Under the pieces are notes generated by a model, which worked only from the letters and a program-made list of their open reading frames with translations, was not told the DNA's origin and did no database searches. A program made the position numbers and the translations under genes. From Massilia sp. Mn16-1_5 (GTDB lineage: Bacteria; Pseudomonadota; Gammaproteobacteria; Burkholderiales; Burkholderiaceae_D), in NCBI RefSeq assembly GCF_004798585.1, contig NZ_PPXQ01000008.1, forward strand, positions 1 to 64,000: DNA of 64,000 bases. Reading direction: 5' to 3'. Position 1 is the stretch's first letter. Every line of letters starts with the position of its first letter. Below are positions 51,157 through 60,492 of the stretch, one piece after another.

Positions 51157-51871
51157 GTTCTCGACCACGTCGATCGCGGCCACGCTGCCGACCGCCCCGA
51201 CCCGTCCGGCCGAAGCGCTCGGCGGCGGCGGCGGCTTCGGCAAGGCCTTCGCCGCCGTGCAGGGCGAAGTCGCGGATTTCATCCAGAACGGCGGCGGCAC
51301 CTCGGCGCCGGAACTGACGCCCGAAGGCAGCCTGTGGCGCAACCGCAGCGCGGCGTCGGTGCTGGCGGCCCCGGAAACCGATGAGAGCTCGACCAGCGAA
51401 GACCAGCAGGCCTTCCTGGACAGCATCGCACCCTGGGCGAAGGAAGCGGCGGATAAACTCGGCGTCGCGCCGGAACTGGTGCAGGCCCACGCCGCCCTCG
51501 AATCGGGCTGGGGCAAGCGCCCCATCATGAACACCGGCAGCGGCGACGGCGCCAGCAGCCACAACCTGTTCGGCATCAAGGCCAGCGGCAAGTGGGATGG
51601 CGCGGTGGCCGAATCGGCCACCACCGAGTACGTCGGCGGCGCCGCCGTGAAGACGAAGGAGCGTTTCCGCTCGTATCCGGACGGCGCCAGCGCCTTCCGC
51701 GACTACGCCAGGATGCTGCTCGATAACCCGCGCTACAAGGGCGCGATCGGCGCCGGCAACGACGCCCATGCCTTTGCCCAGGGCCTGGCGAAAGGCGGCT
51801 ACGCCACCGATCCGGCTTACGCGTCCAAGCTGGCGCGCCTGGCCGGCAAGCTGCAGGGAATTAACGGTTGA
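51143..51871 (+). CDS. Flagellar peptidoglycan hydrolase (FlgJ C-terminal type, stand-alone)
   Basis: A 242-residue glucosaminidase/muramidase-fold protein matching the C-terminal domain of FlgJ: FLDSIAPWAKEAADKLGVAPELVQAHAALESGWGKRP with the catalytic Glu, then HNLFGIKASGKWDG and FRSYPDGASAFRDYARML. The N-terminal about 90 residues are not the rod-cap domain; that domain is encoded separately at 58705-59052. It presumably opens the wall for rod passage. No signal peptide is visible, consistent with export through the flagellar apparatus. Confidence 0.85.
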   Translation: MRHAEFSTTSIAATLPTAPTRPAEALGGGGGFGKAFAAVQGEVADFIQNGGGTSAPELTPEGSLWRNRSAASVLAAPETDESSTSEDQQAFLDSIAPWAKEAADKLGVAPELVQAHAALESGWGKRPIMNTGSGDGASSHNLFGIKASGKWDGAVAESATTEYVGGAAVKTKERFRSYPDGASAFRDYARMLLDNPRYKGAIGAGNDAHAFAQGLAKGGYATDPAYASKLARLAGKLQGING

Positions 51872-51889
51872 TCGCTTGGCAAAGCCGTT

Positions 51890-52633
51890 TCACCGGCTGA
51901 CGCGGGGCATGTCGACCGGTTCGACGGTTCCCGCGCCGGTCACCCGCATGCGCACGGTCTGCCCGCTGGTGCTGTTGCGCACCCGGACCGTCGCGCCGCG
52001 CGCCCCGGCATCGAGCGCCTCTCCGGCCGTGCTGACTTCGATCCCTTCGATCCGCGCAACCATCACAACCGCGTCGCCGCGTTTGACCAAAACAGGTGCC
52101 GATAGCGAATTGTTACGCAGAACGTCGCCGGCGCGCAACATTCTGCGGCTGGTTTGGCCAACTGCGTCATTTGGATCAATCACCGGGTCCGGAATGCTGG
52201 TAATCTCCCGTTGCTCTACGGTAACATGTGTATCCGTGAGAATTTCATTTGCAGCGACCGGCGCGGCCAGTACCACGACCGATGCCGAAATGCGGGCCCG
52301 CACGATGTATTCGAGACGGCTGGCGCCAGCCCCCGGGCAGCGCACCGCGAAACGCATCCGGGTCGGCTGCCGGGTATCGACGGTTTCGACCTCGACCGGG
52401 CCGCTGCAGGTGGCGGCCACGCGCGGCGGCACCACGGTCAGCTCGAAGCGGGCGTCGCGCAGGTTGGAAGCGGCGGCCTGTTTTTCCAGCTGGGCGCGGG
52501 CGGCTTCCTCGACCTGGGAAGCAACCGTAGGTGCAGCGAAGACCGGCGCGGCAGCCAGCGCAAGGGGCAAGACGAGAAGACAAGCAGCACGAAGAATCAT
52601 TGCAACAACCCCGGCAATCAAAGATTTAACCAT
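51890..52633 (-). CDS. flgA: Flagellar P-ring assembly protein FlgA
   Basis: A 247-residue periplasmic chaperone for FlgI. A signal sequence (about residues 12-34, ending VFAAP) is followed by the SAF domain (APVAANEILTDTHVTVEQREI, then AGDVLRNNSL and GDAVVMVARIEGIEVSTAGEALDAGARG). The start is uncertain: ATG at 52633, ATG at 52600 or GTG at 52648; none has a clear Shine-Dalgarno. It is the only leftward gene within the rightward half of the block and is divergent from flgB. Confidence 0.9.
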   Translation of the reverse strand: MVKSLIAGVVAMILRAACLLVLPLALAAAPVFAAPTVASQVEEAARAQLEKQAAASNLRDARFELTVVPPRVAATCSGPVEVETVDTRQPTRMRFAVRCPGAGASRLEYIVRARISASVVVLAAPVAANEILTDTHVTVEQREITSIPDPVIDPNDAVGQTSRRMLRAGDVLRNNSLSAPVLVKRGDAVVMVARIEGIEVSTAGEALDAGARGATVRVRNSTSGQTVRMRVTGAGTVEPVDMPRVSR

Positions 52634-52674
52634 TCTAACGAAACACACTGCAGTTCACCGACGAAGGATCGACC

Positions 52675-53037
52675 ATGACGATTAATTTTAAGGACGCACT
52701 GGGATTACACGCCGACGCGCTGCACGTGCGCGCCGAACGTACCAAGGTGCTGGCCGCGAACATCGCCAACGAAAGCACGCCCGGCTACACGGCGCGCGAT
52801 GTCGATTTCGGCGCGGTGATGCAGGAGCGCGCCGCAGAGGAAGCCGGCGAGCTGTCGCTGGGCGACGGCGCCGAAGCGCTGTACCGCGTGCCCTTCCACC
52901 CTAGCGCCGACGGCAACACGGTCGAAATCGGCGTCGAACAGGCGGCGTTCTCGCAGAACGCCTCGGACTTCCAGACCAGCCTCACCTTCATCAACATGAA
53001 GCTGCGCGGTCTGCAAAAAGCCATCAACGGTCAATAA
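52675..53037 (+). CDS. flgB: Flagellar proximal rod protein FlgB
   Basis: A 120-residue rod subunit with the N-terminal helix LHVRAERTKVLAANIANESTPGYTARDVDF and the C-terminal helix QTSLTFINMKLRGLQKAINGQ, both typical of FlgB. It begins the flgBCDEFGHIJKL operon; flgC follows after 2 bases. Confidence 0.95.
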   Translation: MTINFKDALGLHADALHVRAERTKVLAANIANESTPGYTARDVDFGAVMQERAAEEAGELSLGDGAEALYRVPFHPSADGNTVEIGVEQAAFSQNASDFQTSLTFINMKLRGLQKAINGQ

Positions 53038-53039
53038 AC

Positions 53040-53444
53040 ATGGGTTTTAAAGACATCTCCACTATCGCCGGTTCGGCCATGGCTGCCCAGTCGGTACGCC
53101 TGAACACGATCGCATCGAACCTGGCCAACGCCGACACCGCTGCCCCTTCGGAAGCCGAAGCCTACCGCGCCCGCAAACCCGTCTTCGCCGCCGTCATGGA
53201 AAACGACGCAGGCGGCCGCGTGCAGGTGCTCGACGTGGTGCAGAGCGCCGACCCGGTGCGCAAGGTCTATGAGCCGGGCAACCCGCTGGCCGACGCCGAA
53301 GGCATGGTCGTCTACTCGAACGTCAACTCGGTCGCCGAAATGGCCGACATGATGTCCGCCTCGCGCGCCTTCGAGACCAATGTCGAAGTGCTGGGCCGGA
53401 TCAAGAACATGCAGCAGTCGCTGCTGAAACTGGGCGAAGGCTGA
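53040..53444 (+). CDS. flgC: Flagellar proximal rod protein FlgC
   Basis: A 134-residue rod subunit. The N-terminal motif AAQSVRLNTIASNLANADT and the C-terminal VNSVAEMADMMSASRAFETNVEVLGRIKNMQQSLLKLGEG are family hallmarks. Usual length. Confidence 0.95.
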   Translation: MGFKDISTIAGSAMAAQSVRLNTIASNLANADTAAPSEAEAYRARKPVFAAVMENDAGGRVQVLDVVQSADPVRKVYEPGNPLADAEGMVVYSNVNSVAEMADMMSASRAFETNVEVLGRIKNMQQSLLKLGEG

Positions 53445-53454
53445 GGTTAAGACA

Positions 53455-54138
53455 ATGAGCATGCTGACCAATAACTCCCTCGCGGCCTCGAACAACACGG
53501 CCGCCACTGGCACCGACGCCATCGCGACCAGTGCCGACGTCTCCGCCAACAAGGATATGTTCACCAAGCTGCTGGTGGCCCAGATCCGCAACCAGGATCC
53601 GCTGGCGCCGTCGGACCCGAGCCAGTTCGTCAACCAGCTGTCGCAGCTGTCGCAAACCGAAGCCCTGCAAAACCTGAGCAAGACCACCAGCGCCAGCGCC
53701 AGTGTCCTGCAAAGCCTGCAAGTGCTGGCGATGGGCGGCCAGGTCGGCTCGCAAGTGTCGGTCGCCACCGACCGCGTGCGCGTCGACGGTTCCGCCATCA
53801 ACGGCACCATTAGCCTTCCTTCGGCTTCCGGCGCCACCAACCTGGTGCTGACCGGCGTCGACGGCCAGCCGCACACCATGACGCTGCCCTTCCATTCGGC
53901 CGGCAGCCAGGCATTCACGATCGACCCGAGCGCCCTGGGCCTCGCACCGGGCAGCTACTCGATCGCCGCCCAGACCGCCGACGGCGCATCCGTGCCCGTC
54001 GAAATCGCCGGCACCGTAAACAGCGTGCGCCTGTCTGGCACCGGCTCCGTCGTATTGCAGGTGGCTGGCGTCGGCGACGTCGACCCGTCCGCCATTACTG
54101 GTTTCAACGGCAAGGCCTCGCAGGTCGCCGCTAACTAA
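53455..54138 (+). CDS. flgD: Flagellar hook-capping protein FlgD
   Basis: A 227-residue hook scaffold protein. The N-terminal segment DMFTKLLVAQIRNQDPLAPSDPSQFVNQLSQLSQTEAL is diagnostic, followed by a FlgD Ig-like/tudor region. The cap is removed when the hook is complete. Confidence 0.94.
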   Translation: MSMLTNNSLAASNNTAATGTDAIATSADVSANKDMFTKLLVAQIRNQDPLAPSDPSQFVNQLSQLSQTEALQNLSKTTSASASVLQSLQVLAMGGQVGSQVSVATDRVRVDGSAINGTISLPSASGATNLVLTGVDGQPHTMTLPFHSAGSQAFTIDPSALGLAPGSYSIAAQTADGASVPVEIAGTVNSVRLSGTGSVVLQVAGVGDVDPSAITGFNGKASQVAAN

Positions 54139-54155
54139 TATCCAAGGATCTAGCC

Positions 54156-55340
54156 ATGAGCTTCAACATCGCCCTCTCCGGTATCCAGGCCATCAACGAA
54201 CAGCTGGAAGCCGTCTCGAACAACATCGCCAACTCGAGCACCTACGGTTTTAAAAGCAGCCGCGCCAACTTCTCCGCCATGTACGCGGGCGAGCAGGCGA
54301 ACGGCGTCTCGGTCGGCTCGCTGACCCAGAACATCGGCACCAACGGCTCCGTCGAATCGACCGGCCGCTCGCTCGACGCCGCCATCGAAGGCCGCGGCTT
54401 CTTCGTCACCCGCGATTCGCAGGGCACCATGTCGTACAGCCGCGTCGGCATCTTCGCGGCCGACAATGCCGGCAACCTGGTCGACGCCGCCGGCCGCAAG
54501 GTGCAGGGCTACGGCCCGGCCGTTAACGGCACCCTGGGCGTGATGGGCGACATCAAGATCCCGACCGGCCAGATCGCGGCCAAGGCCTCGACCGGCGTCA
54601 AGTACGTCGGCAACATGTCGGCCGACTGGCAAGTCCCGACCAACACGACCTTCGACGCCACCAAGCCTGACAGCTACAACATGGTCAAGCAATCGGTCCT
54701 GTACGATTCGCTCGGCATGCAGCACACCGTGTCGCAGTACTTCGTCAAGACCGGCAGCAATGCCGTCACCGTGCACTACGGCTTCGACGGCGCCGCTCCG
54801 AGCGCCACCAAAGCCCTCGCCTTCGACGCGCAAGGCCAGCTCCCGGCGGCGACCAACAGCGGCAACCTGACCCTGACCCCGACCAACGGCGCCGCCCCGA
54901 TCACCTTCTCGATCGACTACACCGGCACCACCCAGTTCGCCGGCGAAGCGACCAGCACCACCAACAGCACCGACGGCTACGCCTCGGGCAACTACGTCGG
55001 CGTCGAGCTGGCGGCCGACGGTTCGGTCGTGGCGCGCTACAGCAACGAGCAGAAGCAGACCGTGGGCACCATCGCCCTGGCCACCTTCGGCAACGAAGGC
55101 GCCCTGACCGCCACGAGCGACACCAGCTGGCAAGCCAACGCCGCCTCGGGCCTGGCCCTGTACGGCACCCCGGGCGCAGGCCTGGCCGGCAAGCTGAACA
55201 CCGGCTCGCTGGAAGGCTCGAACGTCGACATCACCTCGGAACTGGTCGGCCTGATGACCTCGCAGCGCAACTACCAGGCGAACTCGAAGGTCATCACGAC
55301 CGAGAACCAGATGATGCAAGCCCTGATGCAAGCCCTCTAA
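54156..55340 (+). CDS. flgE: Flagellar hook protein FlgE
   Basis: A 394-residue hook subunit with the N-terminal SFNIALSGIQAINEQLEAVSNNIANSSTYGFKSSR and the C-terminal LEGSNVDITSELVGLMTSQRNYQANSKVITTENQMMQALMQAL. Length is in the usual range for FlgE. Confidence 0.95.
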   Translation: MSFNIALSGIQAINEQLEAVSNNIANSSTYGFKSSRANFSAMYAGEQANGVSVGSLTQNIGTNGSVESTGRSLDAAIEGRGFFVTRDSQGTMSYSRVGIFAADNAGNLVDAAGRKVQGYGPAVNGTLGVMGDIKIPTGQIAAKASTGVKYVGNMSADWQVPTNTTFDATKPDSYNMVKQSVLYDSLGMQHTVSQYFVKTGSNAVTVHYGFDGAAPSATKALAFDAQGQLPAATNSGNLTLTPTNGAAPITFSIDYTGTTQFAGEATSTTNSTDGYASGNYVGVELAADGSVVARYSNEQKQTVGTIALATFGNEGALTATSDTSWQANAASGLALYGTPGAGLAGKLNTGSLEGSNVDITSELVGLMTSQRNYQANSKVITTENQMMQALMQAL

Positions 55341-55358
55341 TAAAGGGATTACCGCTCC

Positions 55359-56093
55359 ATGGATAAACTGATCTTCACCGCCGTCTCCGGCGCCGAGCAC
55401 ACGCTGCGCGCCCAGCAGGTCCACGCCAACAACCTGGCCAACATGGACACGCCGGGCTTTCGCGCCAACCTGGAACTGGTGACCAGCCAGCAGCTGGGCG
55501 CGGGTGTGAACTATGGGTACGACGACGTGCACATGGCGCGCACCCAGGCCGACGCCATCTCGACCCGGCCGGGCACCGTGCGCGAAACCGGGCGTCCGCT
55601 CGACGTCGCCATCAACGGCAACGGCTACTTCGCGGTCGAATTCGGCGGCAACGAAGCCTATACCCGCGCCGGCGCGATCGACATCGGCGCTGATGGTGCG
55701 CTGTCGGTGGCCGGCCGTCCGCTGCTGGGCGAAGGCGGCCCGATCGTGCTGCCGCCGCATTCGGCGGTGGAGATCGGCACCGACGGCACCATTTCCGTGC
55801 TGGCCGAAGGCGCGACCACGATGCAGGTGATCGACAAGCTGCGCCTGGTGACGGCCGAAGGTCCGGAGCTGACCAAGAACGAAGCGGGCCTGATCGTGTC
55901 GCGCAGCGGCGACCCGCTGCCGGCGGACGCCAACATCAGCGTGCGCTCGCGCGCCCTGGAAGGCAGCAACGTGTCGGCCGTCGAAGAGATGGTCGCGACC
56001 ATGGCCCTGAACCGCAGCTTCGAAATGCAGATGAAGCTGTTCCAGGCGAGCGACAAGATGAACGAGGCGGGCAACCGCCTGCTCGGCGCCTGA
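55359..56093 (+). CDS. flgF: Flagellar rod protein FlgF
   Basis: A 244-residue proximal rod protein. The N-terminal AEHTLRAQQVHANNLANMDTPGFRANLE and the C-terminal ALEGSNVSAVEEMVATMALNRSFEMQMKL place it with FlgF; the order flgE-flgF-flgG supports this. Confidence 0.93.
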   Translation: MDKLIFTAVSGAEHTLRAQQVHANNLANMDTPGFRANLELVTSQQLGAGVNYGYDDVHMARTQADAISTRPGTVRETGRPLDVAINGNGYFAVEFGGNEAYTRAGAIDIGADGALSVAGRPLLGEGGPIVLPPHSAVEIGTDGTISVLAEGATTMQVIDKLRLVTAEGPELTKNEAGLIVSRSGDPLPADANISVRSRALEGSNVSAVEEMVATMALNRSFEMQMKLFQASDKMNEAGNRLLGA

Positions 56094-56123
56094 GCGGCTC
56101 CGTCAACGAATTAGGAGAATTTC

Positions 56124-56909
56124 ATGAATCCAGCAATGTGGATCAGCAAGACCGGCGTGCAGGCGCAAGACGCCAAGCTGCAGGCGATCGCCAACAACCT
56201 GGCCAACGTCAACACCGTCGGCTTCAAGCGCGACCGCGTCGTGTTCGAAGACCTGCACTACCAGGTCGACGCCCAGCCGGGCGCGCAAAGCGCCGACAAC
56301 ACCGTCTCGAACGGTGTCCAGCTCGGCAACGGTACGCGCCTGGTCGGCACCCAGAAAGTGTTCACCAACGGCTCGATCCAGACCACCAGCCAGCAGCTCG
56401 ACGTCGCCATCTCCGGCAACGGCTTCCTGCAGGTGCGCCGCCCGAACGGCGACGCCGCCTTCACCCGCGCCGGCCAGCTGCAGGTCGACGCCAACGGCAC
56501 CCTGGTGAATGCCCAGGGCCTGCCGCTGGTGCCGCAGATCACCGTGCCGAACAACGCCACCGCAATCACCATCGCCGAAAACGGCACCGTTTCCGTCACC
56601 GTGCCGGGCCAGTCGGCACCGACCGAAATCGGCGCCCTCACCCTCACCGGATTCGTCAATCCGGCCGGCCTGCTGGCCCTGGGCGAGAACCTGTTCTCCG
56701 AGACGGCCGCCAGCGGCGCGCCGAACGAAGGCCGTCCGGGCGACGGCGCACTGGGCAAGCTGAAGCAAGGCGCTTTGGAAGGTTCGAACGTGCAGGTCGT
56801 CGAAGAAATGGTCGACATGATCGCCGCACAACGGACTTATGAGATGAATACCAAAGTGTTGTCGGCTGCCGACAATATGCTGCAATACCTCGCGCAGGCG
56901 GCCCGATAA
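56124..56909 (+). CDS. flgG: Flagellar distal rod protein FlgG
   Basis: A 261-residue distal rod subunit, the standard length. The N-terminal MNPAMWISKTGVQAQDAKLQAIANNLANVNTVGFKRDR and the C-terminal LEGSNVQVVEEMVDMIAAQRTYEMNTKVLSAADNMLQYL are diagnostic. TAGGAG lies 8 bases upstream. The stop shares one base with flgH. Confidence 0.97.
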   Translation: MNPAMWISKTGVQAQDAKLQAIANNLANVNTVGFKRDRVVFEDLHYQVDAQPGAQSADNTVSNGVQLGNGTRLVGTQKVFTNGSIQTTSQQLDVAISGNGFLQVRRPNGDAAFTRAGQLQVDANGTLVNAQGLPLVPQITVPNNATAITIAENGTVSVTVPGQSAPTEIGALTLTGFVNPAGLLALGENLFSETAASGAPNEGRPGDGALGKLKQGALEGSNVQVVEEMVDMIAAQRTYEMNTKVLSAADNMLQYLAQAAR

Positions 56910-57565
56910 TGATCCGTTCTAGCTTTGCGGCAACTATCATTACGATGTTGCTGGTCGGCTGCGCTTCCAAGGCGCCGATCGCCCAAGTAAGCGACGAAGC
57001 GCCGATTCCGGTCACGCGTGCAGCCGCACGTGGCGTCTCCGGCGGCGTCTTCAGCAGCGACGCGCTGTCGCTGACCTCGGATGCCCGCGCCTACCGCGTC
57101 GGCGACGTGGTCACCGTGATCCTCCAGGAAACGACGCAGGCGAGCAAGCGCGCCGGCACCAGTTTCAACAAGGGTTCGTCGGTCGGTATCGCCCCGCTGG
57201 GCGCACTCGGCAAGACCTTCGGCAAGACCGGCTTCGACGCCAGCGCCGACCGCAGTTTCAAGGGCGACTCGACCAGCACCCAGCAGAACGCCCTGTCCGG
57301 CGCGCTGACCGTGATCGTGCAGGAAGTGATGCCGAACGGCCTGCTGCGCGTGGCGGGCGAGAAGAACATGACCCTGAACCAGGGCGAGGAATTCCTGCGC
57401 CTGAAGGGTTATATCCGCGCTGCCGACGTCGACGCCGACAACCAGGTGTCCTCGCTGCGCGTGGCCAATGCCCGCATCGCCTACTCGGCGAAAGGAGTGC
57501 TGGCCGATGCCAACTCCGCAGGCTGGTTGACGCGTTTCTTCACCGGACCGCTGATGCCCTTTTAA
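56909..57565 (+). CDS. flgH: Flagellar L-ring protein FlgH
   Basis: A 218-residue outer-membrane lipoprotein. The lipobox LLVGC gives lipidated Cys18. The conserved RAYRVGDVVTVILQETTQASKRAGTS and NALSGALTVIVQEVMPNGLLRVAGEKNMTLNQGEEFLRLKG follow. It forms the bushing in the outer membrane. Confidence 0.96.
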   Translation: MIRSSFAATIITMLLVGCASKAPIAQVSDEAPIPVTRAAARGVSGGVFSSDALSLTSDARAYRVGDVVTVILQETTQASKRAGTSFNKGSSVGIAPLGALGKTFGKTGFDASADRSFKGDSTSTQQNALSGALTVIVQEVMPNGLLRVAGEKNMTLNQGEEFLRLKGYIRAADVDADNQVSSLRVANARIAYSAKGVLADANSAGWLTRFFTGPLMPF

Positions 57566-57577
57566 CTTAGGACCGAC

Positions 57578-58705
57578 ATGATTCAGTTTCGCCGCTTTGC
57601 CCTCGTAAACCGTATCATTTTTGCCGCCGCGCTCGCCCTTGGCGCGGTTGTGCCCGCGCAGGCCGCCCAGGCGCTGCGCAATCTGGTCAGTATCGAGGGC
57701 GTGCGCGAAAACCCGCTGGTCGGCTACGGTCTCGTGGTCGGCCTGAACGGCTCCGGCGACTCGACCCAGGTCAAGTTCGCCAGCCAGTCGGTGTTGAACA
57801 TGCTCAAGCAATTCGGCGTCAAGCTGCCTGAAGGCCAGGACGCCAAGAACAAGAACGTCGCCGCCGTCATGGTCTCGGCCGTGTTCCCGCCGGGCTATCG
57901 CCGCGGCCAGGCGATCGACGTCACCGTCTCGTCGCTGGGCGACGCGAAAAGCCTGCGCGGCGGCACCCTGCTGCTGACCCAGATGCGCGCGGCCGACAAC
58001 GAAACCTACGCGCTGGCCCAGGGCAACCTGGTGGTCGGCGGCCTGAACGCCTCCGGCAAGAGCGGCTCCTCGGTGACCGTGAATACCCCGACCACCGGCC
58101 GCATCCCGAACGGCGCCATGATCGAGCGCGAAATCGCAACCGACTTCGCCACCCGCCCGCAAGTGCTGCTGCGCCTGCGCCACCCGCATTTCGAGACCGC
58201 GACCAATGTCGTGGAAGCGATCAACCGCCGCTTCGGCCCGGTCGCGACCACCGCCGACGGCACCAGCGTCGAAGTGATCGCCCCGAGCAATCCGACCGAG
58301 CGCGTCGCCTTTGTCGCCAAGCTGAACGCCCTGAACGTCGAAGCCGGCGTCGAAGTGCCGAAAGTCGTCTTCAACTCGCGCACCGGCACCGTCGTCATCG
58401 CCGAAGGCCTGCGCGTGAAATCGGCCGCCGTCACCCATGGCTCGCTGAAGGTCGTGATTTCCGAAAGTTCCAATGTCAGCCAGCCCGGCCCGCTGTCGCG
58501 CGGCCAGACGGCGGTGACGCCGCAGTCGCAGCTGTCGGTCGACCAGGGCGGCGGCCGCCAGATGTTCAAGTGGCCGGCCGGCGCCAAGCTGCAGACCATC
58601 ATCGACGTGGTCAACAGCCTGGGCGCGTCCCCCGACGACATCATGGCGATCCTGCAGGCGCTCGACCAGGCCGGCGCCATCGAAGGCGAACTGGTGGTGA
58701 TCTGA
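57578..58705 (+). CDS. flgI: Flagellar P-ring protein FlgI
   Basis: A 375-residue periplasmic ring protein with a signal peptide (about residues 1-30, ending AQAAQ) and family segments [28 protein letters not shown] and [45 protein letters not shown]. Its stop shares one base with the next start. Confidence 0.97.
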   Translation: MIQFRRFALVNRIIFAAALALGAVVPAQAAQALRNLVSIEGVRENPLVGYGLVVGLNGSGDSTQVKFASQSVLNMLKQFGVKLPEGQDAKNKNVAAVMVSAVFPPGYRRGQAIDVTVSSLGDAKSLRGGTLLLTQMRAADNETYALAQGNLVVGGLNASGKSGSSVTVNTPTTGRIPNGAMIEREIATDFATRPQVLLRLRHPHFETATNVVEAINRRFGPVATTADGTSVEVIAPSNPTERVAFVAKLNALNVEAGVEVPKVVFNSRTGTVVIAEGLRVKSAAVTHGSLKVVISESSNVSQPGPLSRGQTAVTPQSQLSVDQGGGRQMFKWPAGAKLQTIIDVVNSLGASPDDIMAILQALDQAGAIEGELVVI

Positions 58706-59052
58706 TGATGGACCGCACCACGCCCCTGAATCCGTTGCAGCCGCAGGCCAACGGCGCCAAGACCGATGCCGTGGCGCCCGCGGCCGAAGACGCCGCCTAC
58801 CTTGCCAAGGCCACCCGCGCCGCCGTCGAGTTCGAAAGCTTCTTCATCTCGCAGATGCTGAAGGACATGCGCTCCACCACGCGCGAGATGGCCGACGAGG
58901 ACAGCGTCTTCAAGGACAAGGTCAACCAGGACATGCAGGACATGGCCGACGGCATCCTTTCGAAGCAGATGGCCGGCCAGCGCGCCTTCGGCGTGGCCGA
59001 CGCGATCCTGCGCCAGCTCGTGCCGACAAAAATTACTCCCGGCAACACTTAA
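58705..59052 (+). CDS. flgJ: Rod-cap domain protein (FlgJ N-terminal type)
   Basis: A 115-residue protein equal to the N-terminal rod-binding half of FlgJ: AAVEFESFFISQMLKDMRSTT and QDMQDMADGILSKQMAGQRAFGVADAILRQL. The hydrolase half found in gammaproteobacterial FlgJ is missing here and is encoded as a separate gene at 51143-51871. It caps the growing rod. The start overlaps the flgI stop; a second ATG follows directly. Confidence 0.92.
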   Translation: MMDRTTPLNPLQPQANGAKTDAVAPAAEDAAYLAKATRAAVEFESFFISQMLKDMRSTTREMADEDSVFKDKVNQDMQDMADGILSKQMAGQRAFGVADAILRQLVPTKITPGNT

Positions 59053-59074
59053 TATTTCCCGGCAACTGGTCGCC
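59046..59074 (+). promoter_or_regulatory. Candidate flagellar promoter of flgK-flgL
   Basis: CACTTAAT-N15-GTCGCC with the same length as the elements upstream of both flagellin genes, 39 bases before the flgK start, overlapping the end of the flgJ-type gene. A small hairpin (GCCTA/TAGGC) follows at 59072-59088. flgK and flgL are sigma-28 genes in many species, so a shared element fits. Confidence 0.5.
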
Positions 59075-59112
59075 TATCTACGGTAGGCCCCTGTTTCTTC
59101 AGAAAGACCTCC

Positions 59113-60483
59113 ATGACCATCATGACCAACGCCCTGTCGGGCGCGCTCGCATCGCAGATGGCGCTGTCGGCATCCAGCCAGAACATCGCCAACCTGCAAA
59201 CCAAGGGCTATACGCGCCAGGCGGCGCTGTTGACGGCCGTCGGTGCGGACATGAGCGGCAAGTCCGTCGGCAATGGCGTGCAGGTCAGCTCGCTGCTGCG
59301 CTTCTCGGACGGCTATAAAAGCCAGCAGATGTGGCGCGCGGCGGCCGAGACCGGCCAGTATTCGCAGACCCAGCCCTACCTCACCCAGCTCGAGCGCGTG
59401 ATGGGCGACGATACGGCCAGCCTGTCGGTCGCGGTCGACCAGTTCTTCGCCGCGCTCAACGCGGTCGCCGGCGACAACGCCACCTCGACCCCGCTGCGCC
59501 AGCAGGTGCTCACGGCAGGCGGCCTGCTGGCCCAGCGCTTCAACAGCCTGAACAACGTCTACAACGCCCAGCAGCAGTCGGTCAGCCAGCAGCGCAGCGC
59601 GATCGTCGACGCGGCCAACGCCAACATCAGCAAGATCGCCGCCCTGAACGCGCGCATCACCCAGGCGAACGCGGTCGGCGCACCGGCATCAAGCCTGATC
59701 GACGCGCGCGACCTCGCGATCGACGAGCTGGCCGGCCAGATGGCACTGGAAGTGTCGGACCAGCCGGGCGGCGTGCGCGACGTCTCGCTGAAGACCGGCC
59801 AGGCACTGGTGATCGGCAATGTCGCCGGCGAGCTGAAGGCCGTCGGCGGCGTCGGCGCCCAGACTTTCAAGCTCGAATTCGCCTCGACCACCTTCGGCCT
59901 CGATGCGGCCAAGCTCGGCGGCCAGCTGGGCGGCCTGACCGTCTATGAACAGGAAACGCTGCGCCCGATGCAGCAGGGCGTGGCCGACATCGCGCGCCAA
60001 CTGTCGGACAAGATCAACACCCAGCTGACGGCCGGCTACGCCATGGACGGCACCCCGGGCAAGCCGATGTTCGTCTACACGGCGGGCGCGACCAATATGC
60101 TCACCATTGCCCCGGGCATGGAACCGACCGGCCTGGCCTTCTCCAGCGACGGTACCCAGGGCGACACCGGCAACCTGCTGAAACTGGTGAACATCAACAG
60201 CCAGACCGTCACCGTCACCGGCCTGGGCACCGTGCTGCTGAGCGACGCCGACACCCAGCTGGTCGGCAAGCTCGGCGTGCTGAGCCAGCAGAACCAGGCG
60301 GCGCTCGCCACCGCCGAGACCATGCGTACCCACGCGGTCGACGACTGGCAGGCCACGAGCGGCGTCAACCAGGACGAGGAAGCCGTCAACCTCGTCGAAT
60401 ACCAGAACATGTACCAGGCCAACATGAAAGTCATGTCGGTCGCCAATTCCCTGTTCGACGCCACGCTGGCGATGATGGGTTAA
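59113..60483 (+). CDS. flgK: Hook-filament junction protein FlgK (HAP1)
   Basis: A 456-residue hook-associated protein, shorter than the 553 residues of Salmonella FlgK, so the outer domain is reduced. The N-terminal ALSGALASQMALSASSQNIANLQTKGYTRQ and the C-terminal SGVNQDEEAVNLVEYQNMYQANMKVMSVANSLFDATLAMMG are diagnostic. The upstream element suggests late expression. Confidence 0.95.
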   Translation: MTIMTNALSGALASQMALSASSQNIANLQTKGYTRQAALLTAVGADMSGKSVGNGVQVSSLLRFSDGYKSQQMWRAAAETGQYSQTQPYLTQLERVMGDDTASLSVAVDQFFAALNAVAGDNATSTPLRQQVLTAGGLLAQRFNSLNNVYNAQQQSVSQQRSAIVDAANANISKIAALNARITQANAVGAPASSLIDARDLAIDELAGQMALEVSDQPGGVRDVSLKTGQALVIGNVAGELKAVGGVGAQTFKLEFASTTFGLDAAKLGGQLGGLTVYEQETLRPMQQGVADIARQLSDKINTQLTAGYAMDGTPGKPMFVYTAGATNMLTIAPGMEPTGLAFSSDGTQGDTGNLLKLVNINSQTVTVTGLGTVLLSDADTQLVGKLGVLSQQNQAALATAETMRTHAVDDWQATSGVNQDEEAVNLVEYQNMYQANMKVMSVANSLFDATLAMMG

Positions 60484-60492
60484 GGATCAATC

